Assembly: GCA_023539445.1 (NCBI GenBank)
Contig: JAKCEW010000004.1
Coordinates: 1-64,000, forward strand
DNA length: 64,000 nucleotides
From: Candidatus Terraquivivens yellowstonensis
Lineage (GTDB): Archaea; Thermoproteota; Nitrososphaeria_A; Caldarchaeales; Wolframiiraptoraceae
Direction: 5' to 3'
Part shown: piece after piece, positions 47,179 to 56,522 of the stretch
How positions within the stretch are numbered: position 1 is the first letter of the stretch
Layout of the letters: every line of letters starts with the position of its first letter
Notes under the pieces: generated by a model
What the model was told of the DNA's origin: nothing
Seen by the model: the letters and a program-made list of their open reading frames with translations, nothing else
Databases searched by the model: none
Made by a program: the position numbers and the translations under genes

Positions 47179-48528
47179 TCATCCTTCCAGTTCTGCACCG
47201 AATATATGTTTTGGTAACTTCCAAGGCGACCTTTTCATGGATTTCATCATTCTCTTTGATAAATTGTATTGTTGAAGAAGGTGCTTAACGTCTCTCTCTG
47301 TCACGCCCGATCCTCTAGCTATACGTCTTATCCTTGATGAATCTATGATGTGAGGGTTCTCTCTTTCCTCGGGTGTCATAGAGAGCAGAATTGCCGACCA
47401 TTTTTCGATTTGGTCCTCAACCTTTTCGAGCTCCTCCTCTGGCAAGTTGGGAATTCCGGGTAAAGGTAACTTTGATATTATTTTCTTCAAAGGACCCAAC
47501 TTTTTCATTTCTTTAAATTGTTTTACAAAATCTTCTAAGGTAAACGTACCGCTTGTAAAGCTCTTGAGTTTCTCCTTGCTAAGCTCTAGCTCGGCGATCT
47601 TTATTCTTTCTATAAGACCCTCTATATCGCCTATTCCTAAGAGCCTACCAATAAAGCCCTGTGGGTTAAATACCTCTATATCTTCAAGCTTCTCACCAGT
47701 ACCGATAAATTTTATCCGCGCTCCAGTAGCTACCACGGCCGATAGTGCACCGCCACCTTTCGCAGAGGTATCCATCTTAGTTATTATTATGGAGCCTATT
47801 GGTGTTGCTTTGTGAAATGCCTCGGCGTGTGCACCAGCCTGCTGACCTATCGTTCCGTCCAAGACCAACATTATCTCATTAGGCTTAATACTCTCTTCCA
47901 ACGCTTTCATCTCTTGCATTAGCGATTGTTGGTCTTTGTGTCTTCCAGCAGTGTCTACCAATATAACATTGCACCTTTGTTGCTTAGATAGATATTCAAC
48001 ACCCTTTGTTGCTATAGTAACTGCATCACGTTCTTCGGGCAAACCATATACAGGAATATCCTTTCCATCAAGAAGTTGCCTTAATTGCTCATACGCTCCA
48101 GTCCTAAACGTGTCAGCACAGACTACACCAACGGAGTAGCCTAATTTCTTGAGATAGTTTGCCAGCTTCGCGACCGTAGTTGTCTTCCCGTGTCCCTGTA
48201 TACCGACGACCATTATTATGTATTGTTTAGATTTATCTATGGTAATCTTATGGGGCCTCTCGCCTAGCAGTGAGACAAGTTCTTCATACACTATTTTTAT
48301 AATCTGGTCTTTCTTGGAAATACCGGGCGGGACTTTTTCTGTTAATGCCCTCTCTCTTATCTTTTCAGACAGTTTCATTACAAGCTCGACATTTACATCC
48401 GAGACCAAGAGGGCTCTTTGTATGCCCCTTATGAGTTCCTCGACTACATTTTTGTCTACTCCTGGAGACGATATAAACTTGCTTATGGCCTGTTTTAGGA
48501 GCTCTCCAAGCGAAGCTATCGGGTTCAA
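47179..48528 (-). CDS. srp54: Signal recognition particle 54 kDa protein
   Basis: This 449-residue GTPase binds signal peptides and SRP RNA. The N domain (1-90) is followed by the G domain, with G1 GIQGHGKTTTVAKLA (about 108), DTAGRHKDQQ, ITKMDTSAKGGGAL and the M domain (about 300-449) with IRRIARGSGVTERDVKHLL, which binds SRP RNA helix 8. The gene is divergent from the nucleotidyltransferase genes; an AT-rich promoter lies at 48558-48582. Confidence 0.97.
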   Translation of the reverse strand: MNPIASLGELLKQAISKFISSPGVDKNVVEELIRGIQRALLVSDVNVELVMKLSEKIRERALTEKVPPGISKKDQIIKIVYEELVSLLGERPHKITIDKSKQYIIMVVGIQGHGKTTTVAKLANYLKKLGYSVGVVCADTFRTGAYEQLRQLLDGKDIPVYGLPEERDAVTIATKGVEYLSKQQRCNVILVDTAGRHKDQQSLMQEMKALEESIKPNEIMLVLDGTIGQQAGAHAEAFHKATPIGSIIITKMDTSAKGGGALSAVVATGARIKFIGTGEKLEDIEVFNPQGFIGRLLGIGDIEGLIERIKIAELELSKEKLKSFTSGTFTLEDFVKQFKEMKKLGPLKKIISKLPLPGIPNLPEEELEKVEDQIEKWSAILLSMTPEERENPHIIDSSRIRRIARGSGVTERDVKHLLQQYNLSKRMMKSMKRSPWKLPKHIFGAELEG

Positions 48529-48614
48529 GGCTGAAGTAAGGGTCTGGAGTCTAATAATAAAGGTTGCTCAATAAATATTTATCCTCAATGGATGCGTACT
48601 AGAATTGGCCGCGT

Positions 48615-49592
48615 TTGAACGCTAAAAGACCAATCCTACTAGAGGGCAGCTATGTCGAGGTGGGAGACTATGTGGTATACGCAGTGAAAGGCGTATCGCA
48701 TCCACCCAAGGGCGTCATAGCTGTGCCAAACTACATAAAATTTGGAGGCTCGGTTATTAAGCTGAAGAGTTTCAATTCATCAATGGATTTTATTAGAAGA
48801 CATTCCCGTGATTTTTTGATATACGACGAATACTTAGGTCAGGAGGTGCCCTGCATACCTTTGGAGGAGATTACGCGAATTTACGACCCAATCTATGGAA
48901 AAAGCCATCTGAAAATAGATGCTGTATCGAGCACCGCACTTAGGATGGTGGACCTAATCGTTGAAAATTCTAGAGTAGAAAGCGACTTTGTTGGTATAAC
49001 GGGTTCTGTACTTTTAGGTCTCCATAATGAATCCTCCGACATAGATATCGTAGTTTACGGCATAAATAATTGTCTGAAAGCTTACGAGGCCCTGAGGCTC
49101 ATGCGTGAAAGCAACATGACCGGATACCTTTCTGGAAATGCCTTAGAAAAAATTTTGGAATCAAGGTCTGACACATTCATGGAGCCCACCGTATGGGCGA
49201 GGCATGAAAGGAGAAAGTTCACAAACGGGGTATTCATGGGAAGGCCATATACGTTAAAGCTCGTTCCCTTTCCGGAAGAATTTTGGGATAAATATGGAGA
49301 GCGTCGTTTTAAAGAAATCGGTAGAACCGTCATACGCTTTCAAGTGAGTGATGCATCAAAGGGTATATTCACGCCTTGTTGTTATGAGGTTAGGGTAGTC
49401 AGCGTGATCGAAGGGCCAGATATTTCGACCAAGATATCTTCGATCGTCTCATACAGGAGTAGGTTTGCTGAGCAACTTCGTGACGGTGAGGTTGGTGTAG
49501 CTTCAGGAAGGCTTGAGATGTCGAGCGATGGAGAGTTAAGATTATTCGTCGGAAACAGCTCAAAGGATTTTTTAATGGTTGATTCGTCTTGA
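48615..49592 (+). CDS. Nucleotidyltransferase-fold protein, copy 1 of a tandem pair
   Basis: This 325-residue protein has an N-terminal domain of about 100 residues containing GVSHPPKGVIAVPNYIKF and YDEYLGQEVPCIPLEEI. A nucleotidyltransferase core follows, GITGSVLLGLHNESSDIDIVVYG, with the GS and paired-Asp pattern of DNA polymerase beta-type transferases. The C-terminal region includes RFQVSDASKGIFTPCCYEV. It resembles a predicted archaeal nucleotidyltransferase family of unknown substrate. TTG 48615 is the likely start. The stop overlaps the start of the second copy (TTGA). Confidence 0.75.
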   Translation: MNAKRPILLEGSYVEVGDYVVYAVKGVSHPPKGVIAVPNYIKFGGSVIKLKSFNSSMDFIRRHSRDFLIYDEYLGQEVPCIPLEEITRIYDPIYGKSHLKIDAVSSTALRMVDLIVENSRVESDFVGITGSVLLGLHNESSDIDIVVYGINNCLKAYEALRLMRESNMTGYLSGNALEKILESRSDTFMEPTVWARHERRKFTNGVFMGRPYTLKLVPFPEEFWDKYGERRFKEIGRTVIRFQVSDASKGIFTPCCYEVRVVSVIEGPDISTKISSIVSYRSRFAEQLRDGEVGVASGRLEMSSDGELRLFVGNSSKDFLMVDSS

Positions 49593-50632
49593 GAAAGTTC
49601 AGGGACAAAGATTATGTTGAAACGTGTGAAGGATGGTTCTTTTGTGTAGTGGGCGAAAGTCACCCCCACGATAGACTCGTAGCATATTTGAAATACTTGC
49701 CTGGTGATGGGGCGTGGTCTAGACAAGGAAAGAGTTTCAAAAGAACGATATGCGCTTATTCAATGCAAGAATTGGTTAACACGATAGATTTTCTCAAGAA
49801 GAATAAACCCGAATATGTTTTTTATGATGAAACGGTAGGTGCTGAGATGTCTTGTGTTCCATTAACCAGAATTTCAAAATACTACAGGTGCGACGAGAGA
49901 CTACGTGAGATAGTAGAAAGTGATAGGTTGGATGAACTCGAGAGTAAAACTAAGGAATTAGTGGAGTCAATAAGCGAGGTTTCTGGTGTAGACATTAAAA
50001 ACATGGGCATCACTGGTTCCATACTTTTAAAAATACATCACCCAAAGTCGGACATAGATCTTGTCGTGTACGGGAAAAACAATTTTTGGAAAGCTTTACA
50101 AAGTTTACACTCAATTAACGATGTTAAACCTCTTGATGAGTTAAGGTTAAATGAGTGGGTTAGTAAGGCAAGCGCGAAGTATCCACTTTCGACGAATACG
50201 TTATCAAAGCTGGCAAAGTTGTTGAGGAATAAATACATTTACAAAGGGACGCCTTTCTCGATTCACGGTATCAGATTGGATGAAGAAGTGATAAGAAGCT
50301 ATGGTGAGGTTAAATATCGTAGTTTAGGTCTCGCCAAAATAAGAGCAGTAATTTCCGATGCATCAGAATCCTGTTTCACACCAGCTATTTACAGAGTATC
50401 TAACGTTGAGACTGAACAGAAACATGCTAAGGACGTGGAGGCGTTAGCAAGTTTTGACGGAACATTCACTGCGATGTTTGATGAAGGTACGCGTATAGAG
50501 GCTTTTGGAAAAGTCGAGCTCGTTATAGACCTTAGAGGTGGACGTTCATTTAAGTGGTTACTAATCGGTACCTTTGAGGGGATGGGTAGAGAGTATGTTA
50601 TTCCGACCGAAGGATTGTCTCTATCTCGCTAA
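49589..50632 (+). CDS. Nucleotidyltransferase-fold protein, copy 2 of a tandem pair
   Basis: This 347-residue protein is a paralogue of the preceding one. Shared blocks are GESHPHDRLVAYLKYLPG, YDETVGAEMSCVPLTRIS, the core GITGSILLKIHHPKSDIDLV, and the C-terminal VISDASESCFTPAIYRVS. The acidic catalytic residues are kept, so both copies look active. TTG 49589 overlaps the preceding stop by 4 nt, so they are translated together and may form a heterodimer. Its last 35 nt overlap the convergent kinase-fusion gene. Substrate unknown. Confidence 0.75.
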   Translation: MRKFRDKDYVETCEGWFFCVVGESHPHDRLVAYLKYLPGDGAWSRQGKSFKRTICAYSMQELVNTIDFLKKNKPEYVFYDETVGAEMSCVPLTRISKYYRCDERLREIVESDRLDELESKTKELVESISEVSGVDIKNMGITGSILLKIHHPKSDIDLVVYGKNNFWKALQSLHSINDVKPLDELRLNEWVSKASAKYPLSTNTLSKLAKLLRNKYIYKGTPFSIHGIRLDEEVIRSYGEVKYRSLGLAKIRAVISDASESCFTPAIYRVSNVETEQKHAKDVEALASFDGTFTAMFDEGTRIEAFGKVELVIDLRGGRSFKWLLIGTFEGMGREYVIPTEGLSLSR

Positions 50633-52256
50633 GAACCCTTCTCTGTATCCATACTGGCGTCCAAGGTATTAGGAGTGATGCGTACTTGCCTTTAACAACA
50701 TTTTCTAGAACACTCTTGTCCCCGATGGATAAGTATCCGGATAAAATAGCGCGTGCATACTCCACCGATTTATTTGCATCGAGATAATGCCCTATGTAAA
50801 GCACAACTTCTGTCAGGTCCCATGCCTTGTCACCGTTAAACGAAGCCTGTTCTAAGTCCGTTATGTAGACCTTATCCCCAGATATTATGAAGTTTTCAGG
50901 TTTGCAGTCTCCCAACGTTATATCGTATTGGTGAATTTTTGCCAATTCTCTCCCGGCCATAAATGCCGCCTTCTCTTGCATATTTTGTTCGTTTTTTGAC
51001 ATCCATATCTGCATGAGGTCTTGTCCCTCAATGAATTTCTGGAACAATAACTTTTTCTTCCAATTTATGTGGTATATGTCGGCTGTGTTAAAGCCAAGTT
51101 CCGCGAGTTTGTTAACGAAGTAAACTTCATTGGAAAGTCTGACCTCGGCCACGACTGAAAAGTTCTTCACACCAACAGTCCAAATCCTAGCCGCCACCCA
51201 CTTTAGGTCCGTCCAGTTCAAGTATTTCTTCACGAAGATCTTCTCTTCTGTATCCTTTGTGTGGATCGTGACTATGTAAGTCGAGTTAAGCATACGGCCT
51301 ATCTTCCTTATGGATATCTGGCTTCTATCGGCGTCATAAACTCGTTCAACAAAATCCAAGATGTCGAAACGTTCTTTTAATTGTTGTTTCCCTATGGCGG
51401 TTTTAATGAAGACGTATTCCTCTGGGTCAGGAAGGTCGTTTTCAGTCTTGTAAAAGAGTGACCGTTTGATCTTTGAGTATAGCTCCTCAGCTATGATGCG
51501 CGGATTAAAGCGTCCTGCATAACCGTGCACAAGATACATCTTAAACATTCTTTCGAAGTCGTAAAGTTTCTTAGCGAACGTACTTGTCTGGTTTAGGGTT
51601 GAAAGTACGAACTTGTTGGATAAGCGATAATACTCGCCATCCTTGACCAATAAACCCTCAGATTCCAGCTCCGTGAGAGCGGCGTAAAATCCTTTCATGC
51701 AAATTTCTGTGTTGACCTTCTTATGGGGACCGGAAAATATCTTCGAATAACTGTAGCGCGCCGGCGGATATATCAGGGCCCTTCTTCTCAACTTCTCGAA
51801 AAGAAAGTACTCGGGCTGTATCAAAAGTTCACTCGCCGCCATCCTATGCTCTAGTATCAGATTATCGCATAGCTCCAGCACAACGTTCTTCTTGTAGGTC
51901 TTGTCGAATTCTTCCAAGAGCGCAGCACCTACAATAGGATAAAATGGTGTTAGGAGCCTTCCTGCCACGAATTCTCCTAAGGAGCCGTTTGTCACGTCAC
52001 TCCTCATAGCATTTTCATCAACAGCTAAAACGGATACTGTAGGCTCAAAATTTCTTAGATAATAGTACTTTATATCTTCCTTGAAATCTTTCACGACGCA
52101 TAACACATCTAAATCGCTACCCTTTGAAGAATAGCCAGAAAGTTGCGAGCCATAGATGCAGAGACACGATATGTCATCCTCCTTGAAGATGCTTCTTGAG
52201 GCTTCTAGCGCTGTTTGCGTGAATAGCTTTAGCCTATCCTCTGGAATCGCATACAT
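50598..52256 (-). CDS. Nucleotidyltransferase-kinase fusion protein
   Basis: This roughly 552-residue protein combines two domains. The N-terminus has a minimal nucleotidyltransferase motif, IYGSQLSGYSSKGSDLDVLCV (GS plus DxD). After a middle winged-helix-like region, residues 370-530 look like a RIO/Bud32/LPS-type kinase: a Lys in IFVKKYLNW, the catalytic loop LGDCKPENFII and the DFG-equivalent DLEQAS. ATG 52256 fits a minus-strand TATA at 52284-52290; ATG 52310 is also in frame. It converges on the tandem nucleotidyltransferases and overlaps the second by 35 nt. Function unknown. Confidence 0.7.
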   Translation of the reverse strand: MYAIPEDRLKLFTQTALEASRSIFKEDDISCLCIYGSQLSGYSSKGSDLDVLCVVKDFKEDIKYYYLRNFEPTVSVLAVDENAMRSDVTNGSLGEFVAGRLLTPFYPIVGAALLEEFDKTYKKNVVLELCDNLILEHRMAASELLIQPEYFLFEKLRRRALIYPPARYSYSKIFSGPHKKVNTEICMKGFYAALTELESEGLLVKDGEYYRLSNKFVLSTLNQTSTFAKKLYDFERMFKMYLVHGYAGRFNPRIIAEELYSKIKRSLFYKTENDLPDPEEYVFIKTAIGKQQLKERFDILDFVERVYDADRSQISIRKIGRMLNSTYIVTIHTKDTEEKIFVKKYLNWTDLKWVAARIWTVGVKNFSVVAEVRLSNEVYFVNKLAELGFNTADIYHINWKKKLLFQKFIEGQDLMQIWMSKNEQNMQEKAAFMAGRELAKIHQYDITLGDCKPENFIISGDKVYITDLEQASFNGDKAWDLTEVVLYIGHYLDANKSVEYARAILSGYLSIGDKSVLENVVKGKYASLLIPWTPVWIQRRVLSEIETILRSE

Positions 52257-52322
52257 TCCCCTTATAAATCGGTTACGCTCAAGGTTTAAACTTTTATTCT
52301 CGTTCAACATAATGGGATCAGC

Positions 52323-53666
52323 ATGTTGACCAGCTCAGAGATCCGAGAACTTCCGAGAAAGCTTGTTAGAAAAATTCTAAGGCTGGGCGCATCCGATGTA
52401 GCTGTAAGCTTAAACATATCAAATTCAACGATGATAAGGTTTTCGAATAACGATGTTACTATATCGAACTCTTTCGAGAATGTTGTACTAGAAATATATT
52501 TGGCGTTCAAAGAAAGAAGGGTTACGGGTACCATAACTGACTTCTCACAAGCTTCGATTGAACAAACGGTTGAGCGATTGATATCCACTGCTAAGACCGT
52601 TCAGCCCTCTGATGTTTATGCCCCACTTCCAAAAGGCCCGTTCAAGTATGATAAACGTCTCCTGAAAATTGGCAAAGTTGCTATGGAACCGGATGTGCTC
52701 GTAGATCATGTGAGTGCTGCCGTAAACTCTGCTCTTTCTGCTGGTGCTAAAAGGGTTGCTGGTTCACTTAGGTCTATGAGGGGAAAGAGTATACTTTGCA
52801 CAAGCGGCAACGTGGAGGCCTCATCCACAAAAGATACTGTTGCACTTTCTGTGAGAGCGTTCGCGGCAGACAATGCCACGGGACAATTTGCGACTGTTGC
52901 GGCCGATAGTTCAGAATTTAGGCCAGAAGAGGTTGGTTCAATTGCTGGCGAGATAGCAAGGATGGCTCTGAACCCTATAGAGGGTGAGCCGGGAAGGTAC
53001 GACGCAGTTTTGGGTCCTATGACGTTTGCTCATATTGTTGATGAGTTCGGCTCGGCAACCTCGGCCTTTAACGTTGACATCGGCGTGTCCTTTTTGGTTG
53101 ATATGCTAGGAAAACAGGTAGCTTCGCAAAAATTCACGTTGATTGATGATCCTACGTTGTACAACACTTACGGTGCCGAGCCCTTTGATGATGAAGGACT
53201 ACCAACAAGGAGGAACGTGATCGTAGAAAACGGTATCCTGAAAACCTATCTTCATAATAGCACGACGGCGAAGAGGCACGGTACGACAAGCACAGCGAAT
53301 GCCGGGATAATAGTTCCTACACCGTTTAACTTGGTTGTTGGGGCGGGTGACAAGAGTTTCGAAAAGTTGATTTCTGATGTTGATAAGGGCATATATGTAA
53401 CGAACGACTGGTACTTAAGATATTCAAACTACAGAGAGGGAGATTTTTCTACTGTACCGAGGGACGGTCTCTTCATGATAAAGAACGGCAGTATAGAAGC
53501 ACCCCTTAAAGGTCTCAGACTCGTCGGCAACATGCTAAAACTCCTGAATTCTATAGTCGCTCTAAGTACAGAAAGGTACTGGATAGAGTGGTGGGAGGTA
53601 GAAACACCGGTCTATGCTCCTTGGGCGTTCGTTACAGACGTTGAATTCACAAAAAGCACTCTTTGA
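52323..53666 (+). CDS. TldE/PmbA-like metalloprotease-family protein
   Basis: This 447-residue protein matches the TldD/PmbA family that processes or degrades small peptides. Visible family blocks are YLAFKERRVTGTITDF, GRYDAVLGPMTFAHIVDEFG, EPFDDEGLPTRRNVIVENG, and YVTNDWYLRYSNYREGDFS. The HExxxH zinc motif of TldD is absent, so this is the TldE type that needs a TldD partner; none is in the window. A TATA-like box at 52291-52298 fits a leaderless start at ATG 52323. Confidence 0.85.
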   Translation: MLTSSEIRELPRKLVRKILRLGASDVAVSLNISNSTMIRFSNNDVTISNSFENVVLEIYLAFKERRVTGTITDFSQASIEQTVERLISTAKTVQPSDVYAPLPKGPFKYDKRLLKIGKVAMEPDVLVDHVSAAVNSALSAGAKRVAGSLRSMRGKSILCTSGNVEASSTKDTVALSVRAFAADNATGQFATVAADSSEFRPEEVGSIAGEIARMALNPIEGEPGRYDAVLGPMTFAHIVDEFGSATSAFNVDIGVSFLVDMLGKQVASQKFTLIDDPTLYNTYGAEPFDDEGLPTRRNVIVENGILKTYLHNSTTAKRHGTTSTANAGIIVPTPFNLVVGAGDKSFEKLISDVDKGIYVTNDWYLRYSNYREGDFSTVPRDGLFMIKNGSIEAPLKGLRLVGNMLKLLNSIVALSTERYWIEWWEVETPVYAPWAFVTDVEFTKSTL

Positions 53667-53675
53667 ATGTTCTAA

Positions 53676-54158
53676 CTATAATTTGTATCCTATCTTCCTT
53701 AGAAATTCCTTCCTCTTCTTTATGTCCTCTTCCCCTTCTATTCCTTTTGATTTGTAACCATCGATTACACCAAGCACGCCCCTGCCCTGCTCCGATTCGA
53801 CCACAACTATCTGAAGCGGGTTTGCTGTAGCTGCTAGAATTGTGCAGACCTCGGGCACTTCTTTCAACCTATTTAGCACGTTTATGGGATACATGTCTTT
53901 TATGAAAACCAAAAACGTATGACCACAACCAATCTTGAGCAAGGTTTCGGCAGCAAGCTTCCTTAGTTCTTCGTCTGTACCTTCATGTCTGATGAGACAT
54001 GGGCCGCTGGCCTCGGCAAACGCCAGACCAAACTTCGCCCCTGGTACGGAATTCATTATAGCCTCATAAATATCCTCCACACTCTTTATGAAGTGCGTTA
54101 TACCAAATATAACGTTACAACCTTCAGGTATCTTTACGTCCACTATCTCCATCTTCAA
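53676..54158 (-). CDS. Adenosine-specific kinase
   Basis: This 160-residue protein belongs to the archaeal PF04008 family described as adenosine-specific kinases. Diagnostic blocks are [40 protein letters not shown] and [25 protein letters not shown]. The full length matches the family. It converges with the TldE-like gene (9-nt gap) and is divergent from the DUF763 gene. Confidence 0.92.
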   Translation of the reverse strand: MKMEIVDVKIPEGCNVIFGITHFIKSVEDIYEAIMNSVPGAKFGLAFAEASGPCLIRHEGTDEELRKLAAETLLKIGCGHTFLVFIKDMYPINVLNRLKEVPEVCTILAATANPLQIVVVESEQGRGVLGVIDGYKSKGIEGEEDIKKRKEFLRKIGYKL

Positions 54159-54257
54159 CTTACGTCACCAAAATAACCAAAAATTCACAGTTTGATAAAA
54201 ACATTCATTTTCAGTCACGACTAAATTTATTATTGCCCAAGTTTTTAACTGATATAG

Positions 54258-55406
54258 ATGGTACCTGTCAAGACGGGTGTCGCTGAGCTACCGCTGCATT
54301 CTGGCCATGCGCCGAGCTGGCTTATAGAGAGGATGAGAAAGCTTGCAGATGCTATAGTCACTGTTATCGTCGAGAGCTACGATACAGGAGAATTTCTCAG
54401 AAGAATTTCTGATCCATTCTGGTTCCAGTCATTTGGCTGTGTCCTTGGTTTTGACTGGCACTCAAGCGGCCTGACGACTGTTGTAACCGGAGTTCTCAGA
54501 GAGTGTTTAAACTTCGATAAACATGGCGTCATGGTAGCCGGTGGAAAAGGCTCAAAAAGCAAAAGAACACCTGAGGAGTTGAAGTCGGCGCTCGTTTCGC
54601 ATGGATTTGATGAAGGAAAGGTAGAGTATTTGCTACGTGCGAGTAGATTATCCGCAAAAGTTGACAATGCGCTCGTCCAAGATGGCTATAATCTTTACCA
54701 TCATGCTATATTCGTGGATGAAAAAGGAAAGTGGGCTGTAGTCCAACAGGGTATGAATGTGTCGGATGGATATGCAAGAAGGTATCACTGGCTTGGCGAA
54801 TCTGTGAAGAGCTTCGTTGTCGAACCACACTCTTCCATACTTAGCGACGGCGTTTCATCCATTGTTCTTAACATGACATCAAGAAAGTGTGAGGATGCTA
54901 GGAAAGTTTCCGTTGACCTTGTATGCGAATCGCCACCGAAACTGATACGTATGTTTAATGCTCTAAATAAACAGGAAAGTTTGACCAAATGGTTGGGTGA
55001 AGAAACTGGCACTAGGATTGTGGAAAAAGTCCCAGCGTACCTTCATATGCCTAAGAGGGTGAATTGGGATTTGTTGAAAAAGGTGTACGAGTCCAAACCA
55101 AGAAATTACGAAGAACTTATTGAAATAAGAGGTGTTGGACCATCAACTGTCAGGGCACTGGCTCTCATCGCTTCGCTCATATTCGGCGCAGAAGTCGACT
55201 GGAGAGATCCTGTGAAGTATAGCTTCGCAGTAGGCGGAAAGGATGGTGTGCCATATCCCGTATCAAGAAGGACTATGGACGAGGTGACGAAGTTCTTAAG
55301 AGAAATGATCGAGGCTGCTGAGCTGGAGAAAGAGGCTAAGTTTGAGGCCCTTAAAAGGCTAGCGCGTGCTGAGCAAATAACGGTGCTAGAATTCGCGCGT
55401 GATTAG
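54258..55406 (+). CDS. DUF763 family protein
   Basis: This 382-residue protein starts VPVKTGVAELPLHSGHAPSWL, the hallmark of DUF763, and has WFQSFGCVLGFDWHSSGL and a likely HhH-like IRGVGPSTVRALALIASLIFGA near residue 290. Function is not established; the HhH motif suggests nucleic acid binding. ATG 54258 lies about 27 nt after a TATA-like box (54226-54235), giving a leaderless mRNA. The last 21 nt overlap the convergent prenyl synthase gene. Confidence 0.87.
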   Translation: MVPVKTGVAELPLHSGHAPSWLIERMRKLADAIVTVIVESYDTGEFLRRISDPFWFQSFGCVLGFDWHSSGLTTVVTGVLRECLNFDKHGVMVAGGKGSKSKRTPEELKSALVSHGFDEGKVEYLLRASRLSAKVDNALVQDGYNLYHHAIFVDEKGKWAVVQQGMNVSDGYARRYHWLGESVKSFVVEPHSSILSDGVSSIVLNMTSRKCEDARKVSVDLVCESPPKLIRMFNALNKQESLTKWLGEETGTRIVEKVPAYLHMPKRVNWDLLKKVYESKPRNYEELIEIRGVGPSTVRALALIASLIFGAEVDWRDPVKYSFAVGGKDGVPYPVSRRTMDEVTKFLREMIEAAELEKEAKFEALKRLARAEQITVLEFARD

Positions 55407-56459
55407 AAAATCTGTTAGTGCCTTGAGCTTTCTCTTTGCAAGCGTCTCTGGTAAAAGTTCATCCAATGCCTTCCAAGATTCGCTAACTAGCTCCTTGGCA
55501 ACCTTGCTTGCATATTCTACCGCACCGCTCTTCCTTATCAGAGCAATTGCCTCTTTTATTAGCCCGGGCTCATTCGTATGTAACGAAAGGATTTCCTTAA
55601 GCCTTTTCGCCTCATTCTTCGGCAAATGCTTCAACGCGTAAATCACCATCAACGTCCTCTTGCCTTCCTTTATATCGCCTCCTATCTCCTTGCCGTACTT
55701 CGCCATATCGCCTACGATGTTTAGTATGTCATCCTGTATCTGGAAAGCTATGCTAAGGGATTCTGCAAAGTTTTTCAGACCCTCTAAAAGCCTGCGATCT
55801 GCACCGGCCATTATTCCGGCTATACCGACCGCCATACGCGACAATGAACCAGTTTTGAAGGCACACATTTGCATGTAGTGTTCTTCAGTGATTTCTTCGA
55901 CAAGTCCTTTATGCCAAGCTATATCCATTGCCTGACCCAGACTCAACCTAAGCATTTCCTCGACATAGCACTGCATGATCGCCAGCGTCTTCTCGGGAGG
56001 TATTTTTTTATCGTTCAGTAAGCTTAGGAGTGGAAGGTAGTACATCAAGTTCCCAACGTTGACGGCTATGTCAACACCATAGATTTTATGAATGCATTCC
56101 TTGCCACGTCTAAAATCTCCGTTATCTTCTACATCATCAATTATTAGCGTGCCGTTGTGGATGATTTCAGGTATTATAGCTATGTCCACTATGTCCTCGA
56201 CTTTTCCACCTAGCGCCTCGTACGTCAGCAAAAGCAAGGCTGGTCTCCATCTCTTTCCACCCCTATCTATCAAATCCCAAAACGGCTCAGATATTGCCTT
56301 GGTCAAAGATTCAGGTTCGTATGAAAACCTCGGCACCCCGAACAGCCTAACGGCTTCCTCTTCTGTAAACTTTCTCGGCATGTAACGCTCTATTGCCTTC
56401 TCGACAAGCTTAGAATATTCTTTCAACATATTCAATACTTGCTGTTCTATTTCCGTCAT
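55386..56459 (-). CDS. Geranylgeranyl/polyprenyl diphosphate synthase
   Basis: This 357-residue isoprenyl synthase makes C20 or longer chains for archaeal lipids. The first Asp-rich motif is IIDDVEDNGDFRRG (about residue 110), preceded by GKRWRPALLLL; the second is FQIQDDILNIVGD (about 240), followed by GGDIKEGKRTLMVI. Product chain length is set by residues before the first motif and cannot be fixed here. It overlaps the end of the DUF763 gene. Confidence 0.92.
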   Translation of the reverse strand: MTEIEQQVLNMLKEYSKLVEKAIERYMPRKFTEEEAVRLFGVPRFSYEPESLTKAISEPFWDLIDRGGKRWRPALLLLTYEALGGKVEDIVDIAIIPEIIHNGTLIIDDVEDNGDFRRGKECIHKIYGVDIAVNVGNLMYYLPLLSLLNDKKIPPEKTLAIMQCYVEEMLRLSLGQAMDIAWHKGLVEEITEEHYMQMCAFKTGSLSRMAVGIAGIMAGADRRLLEGLKNFAESLSIAFQIQDDILNIVGDMAKYGKEIGGDIKEGKRTLMVIYALKHLPKNEAKRLKEILSLHTNEPGLIKEAIALIRKSGAVEYASKVAKELVSESWKALDELLPETLAKRKLKALTDFLITREF

Positions 56460-56522
56460 GTTTTCGAATACGCTTTTCTATATCAATAGTATAAAAAGCT
56501 TAGGATCACCTAGTTAGCGTAA

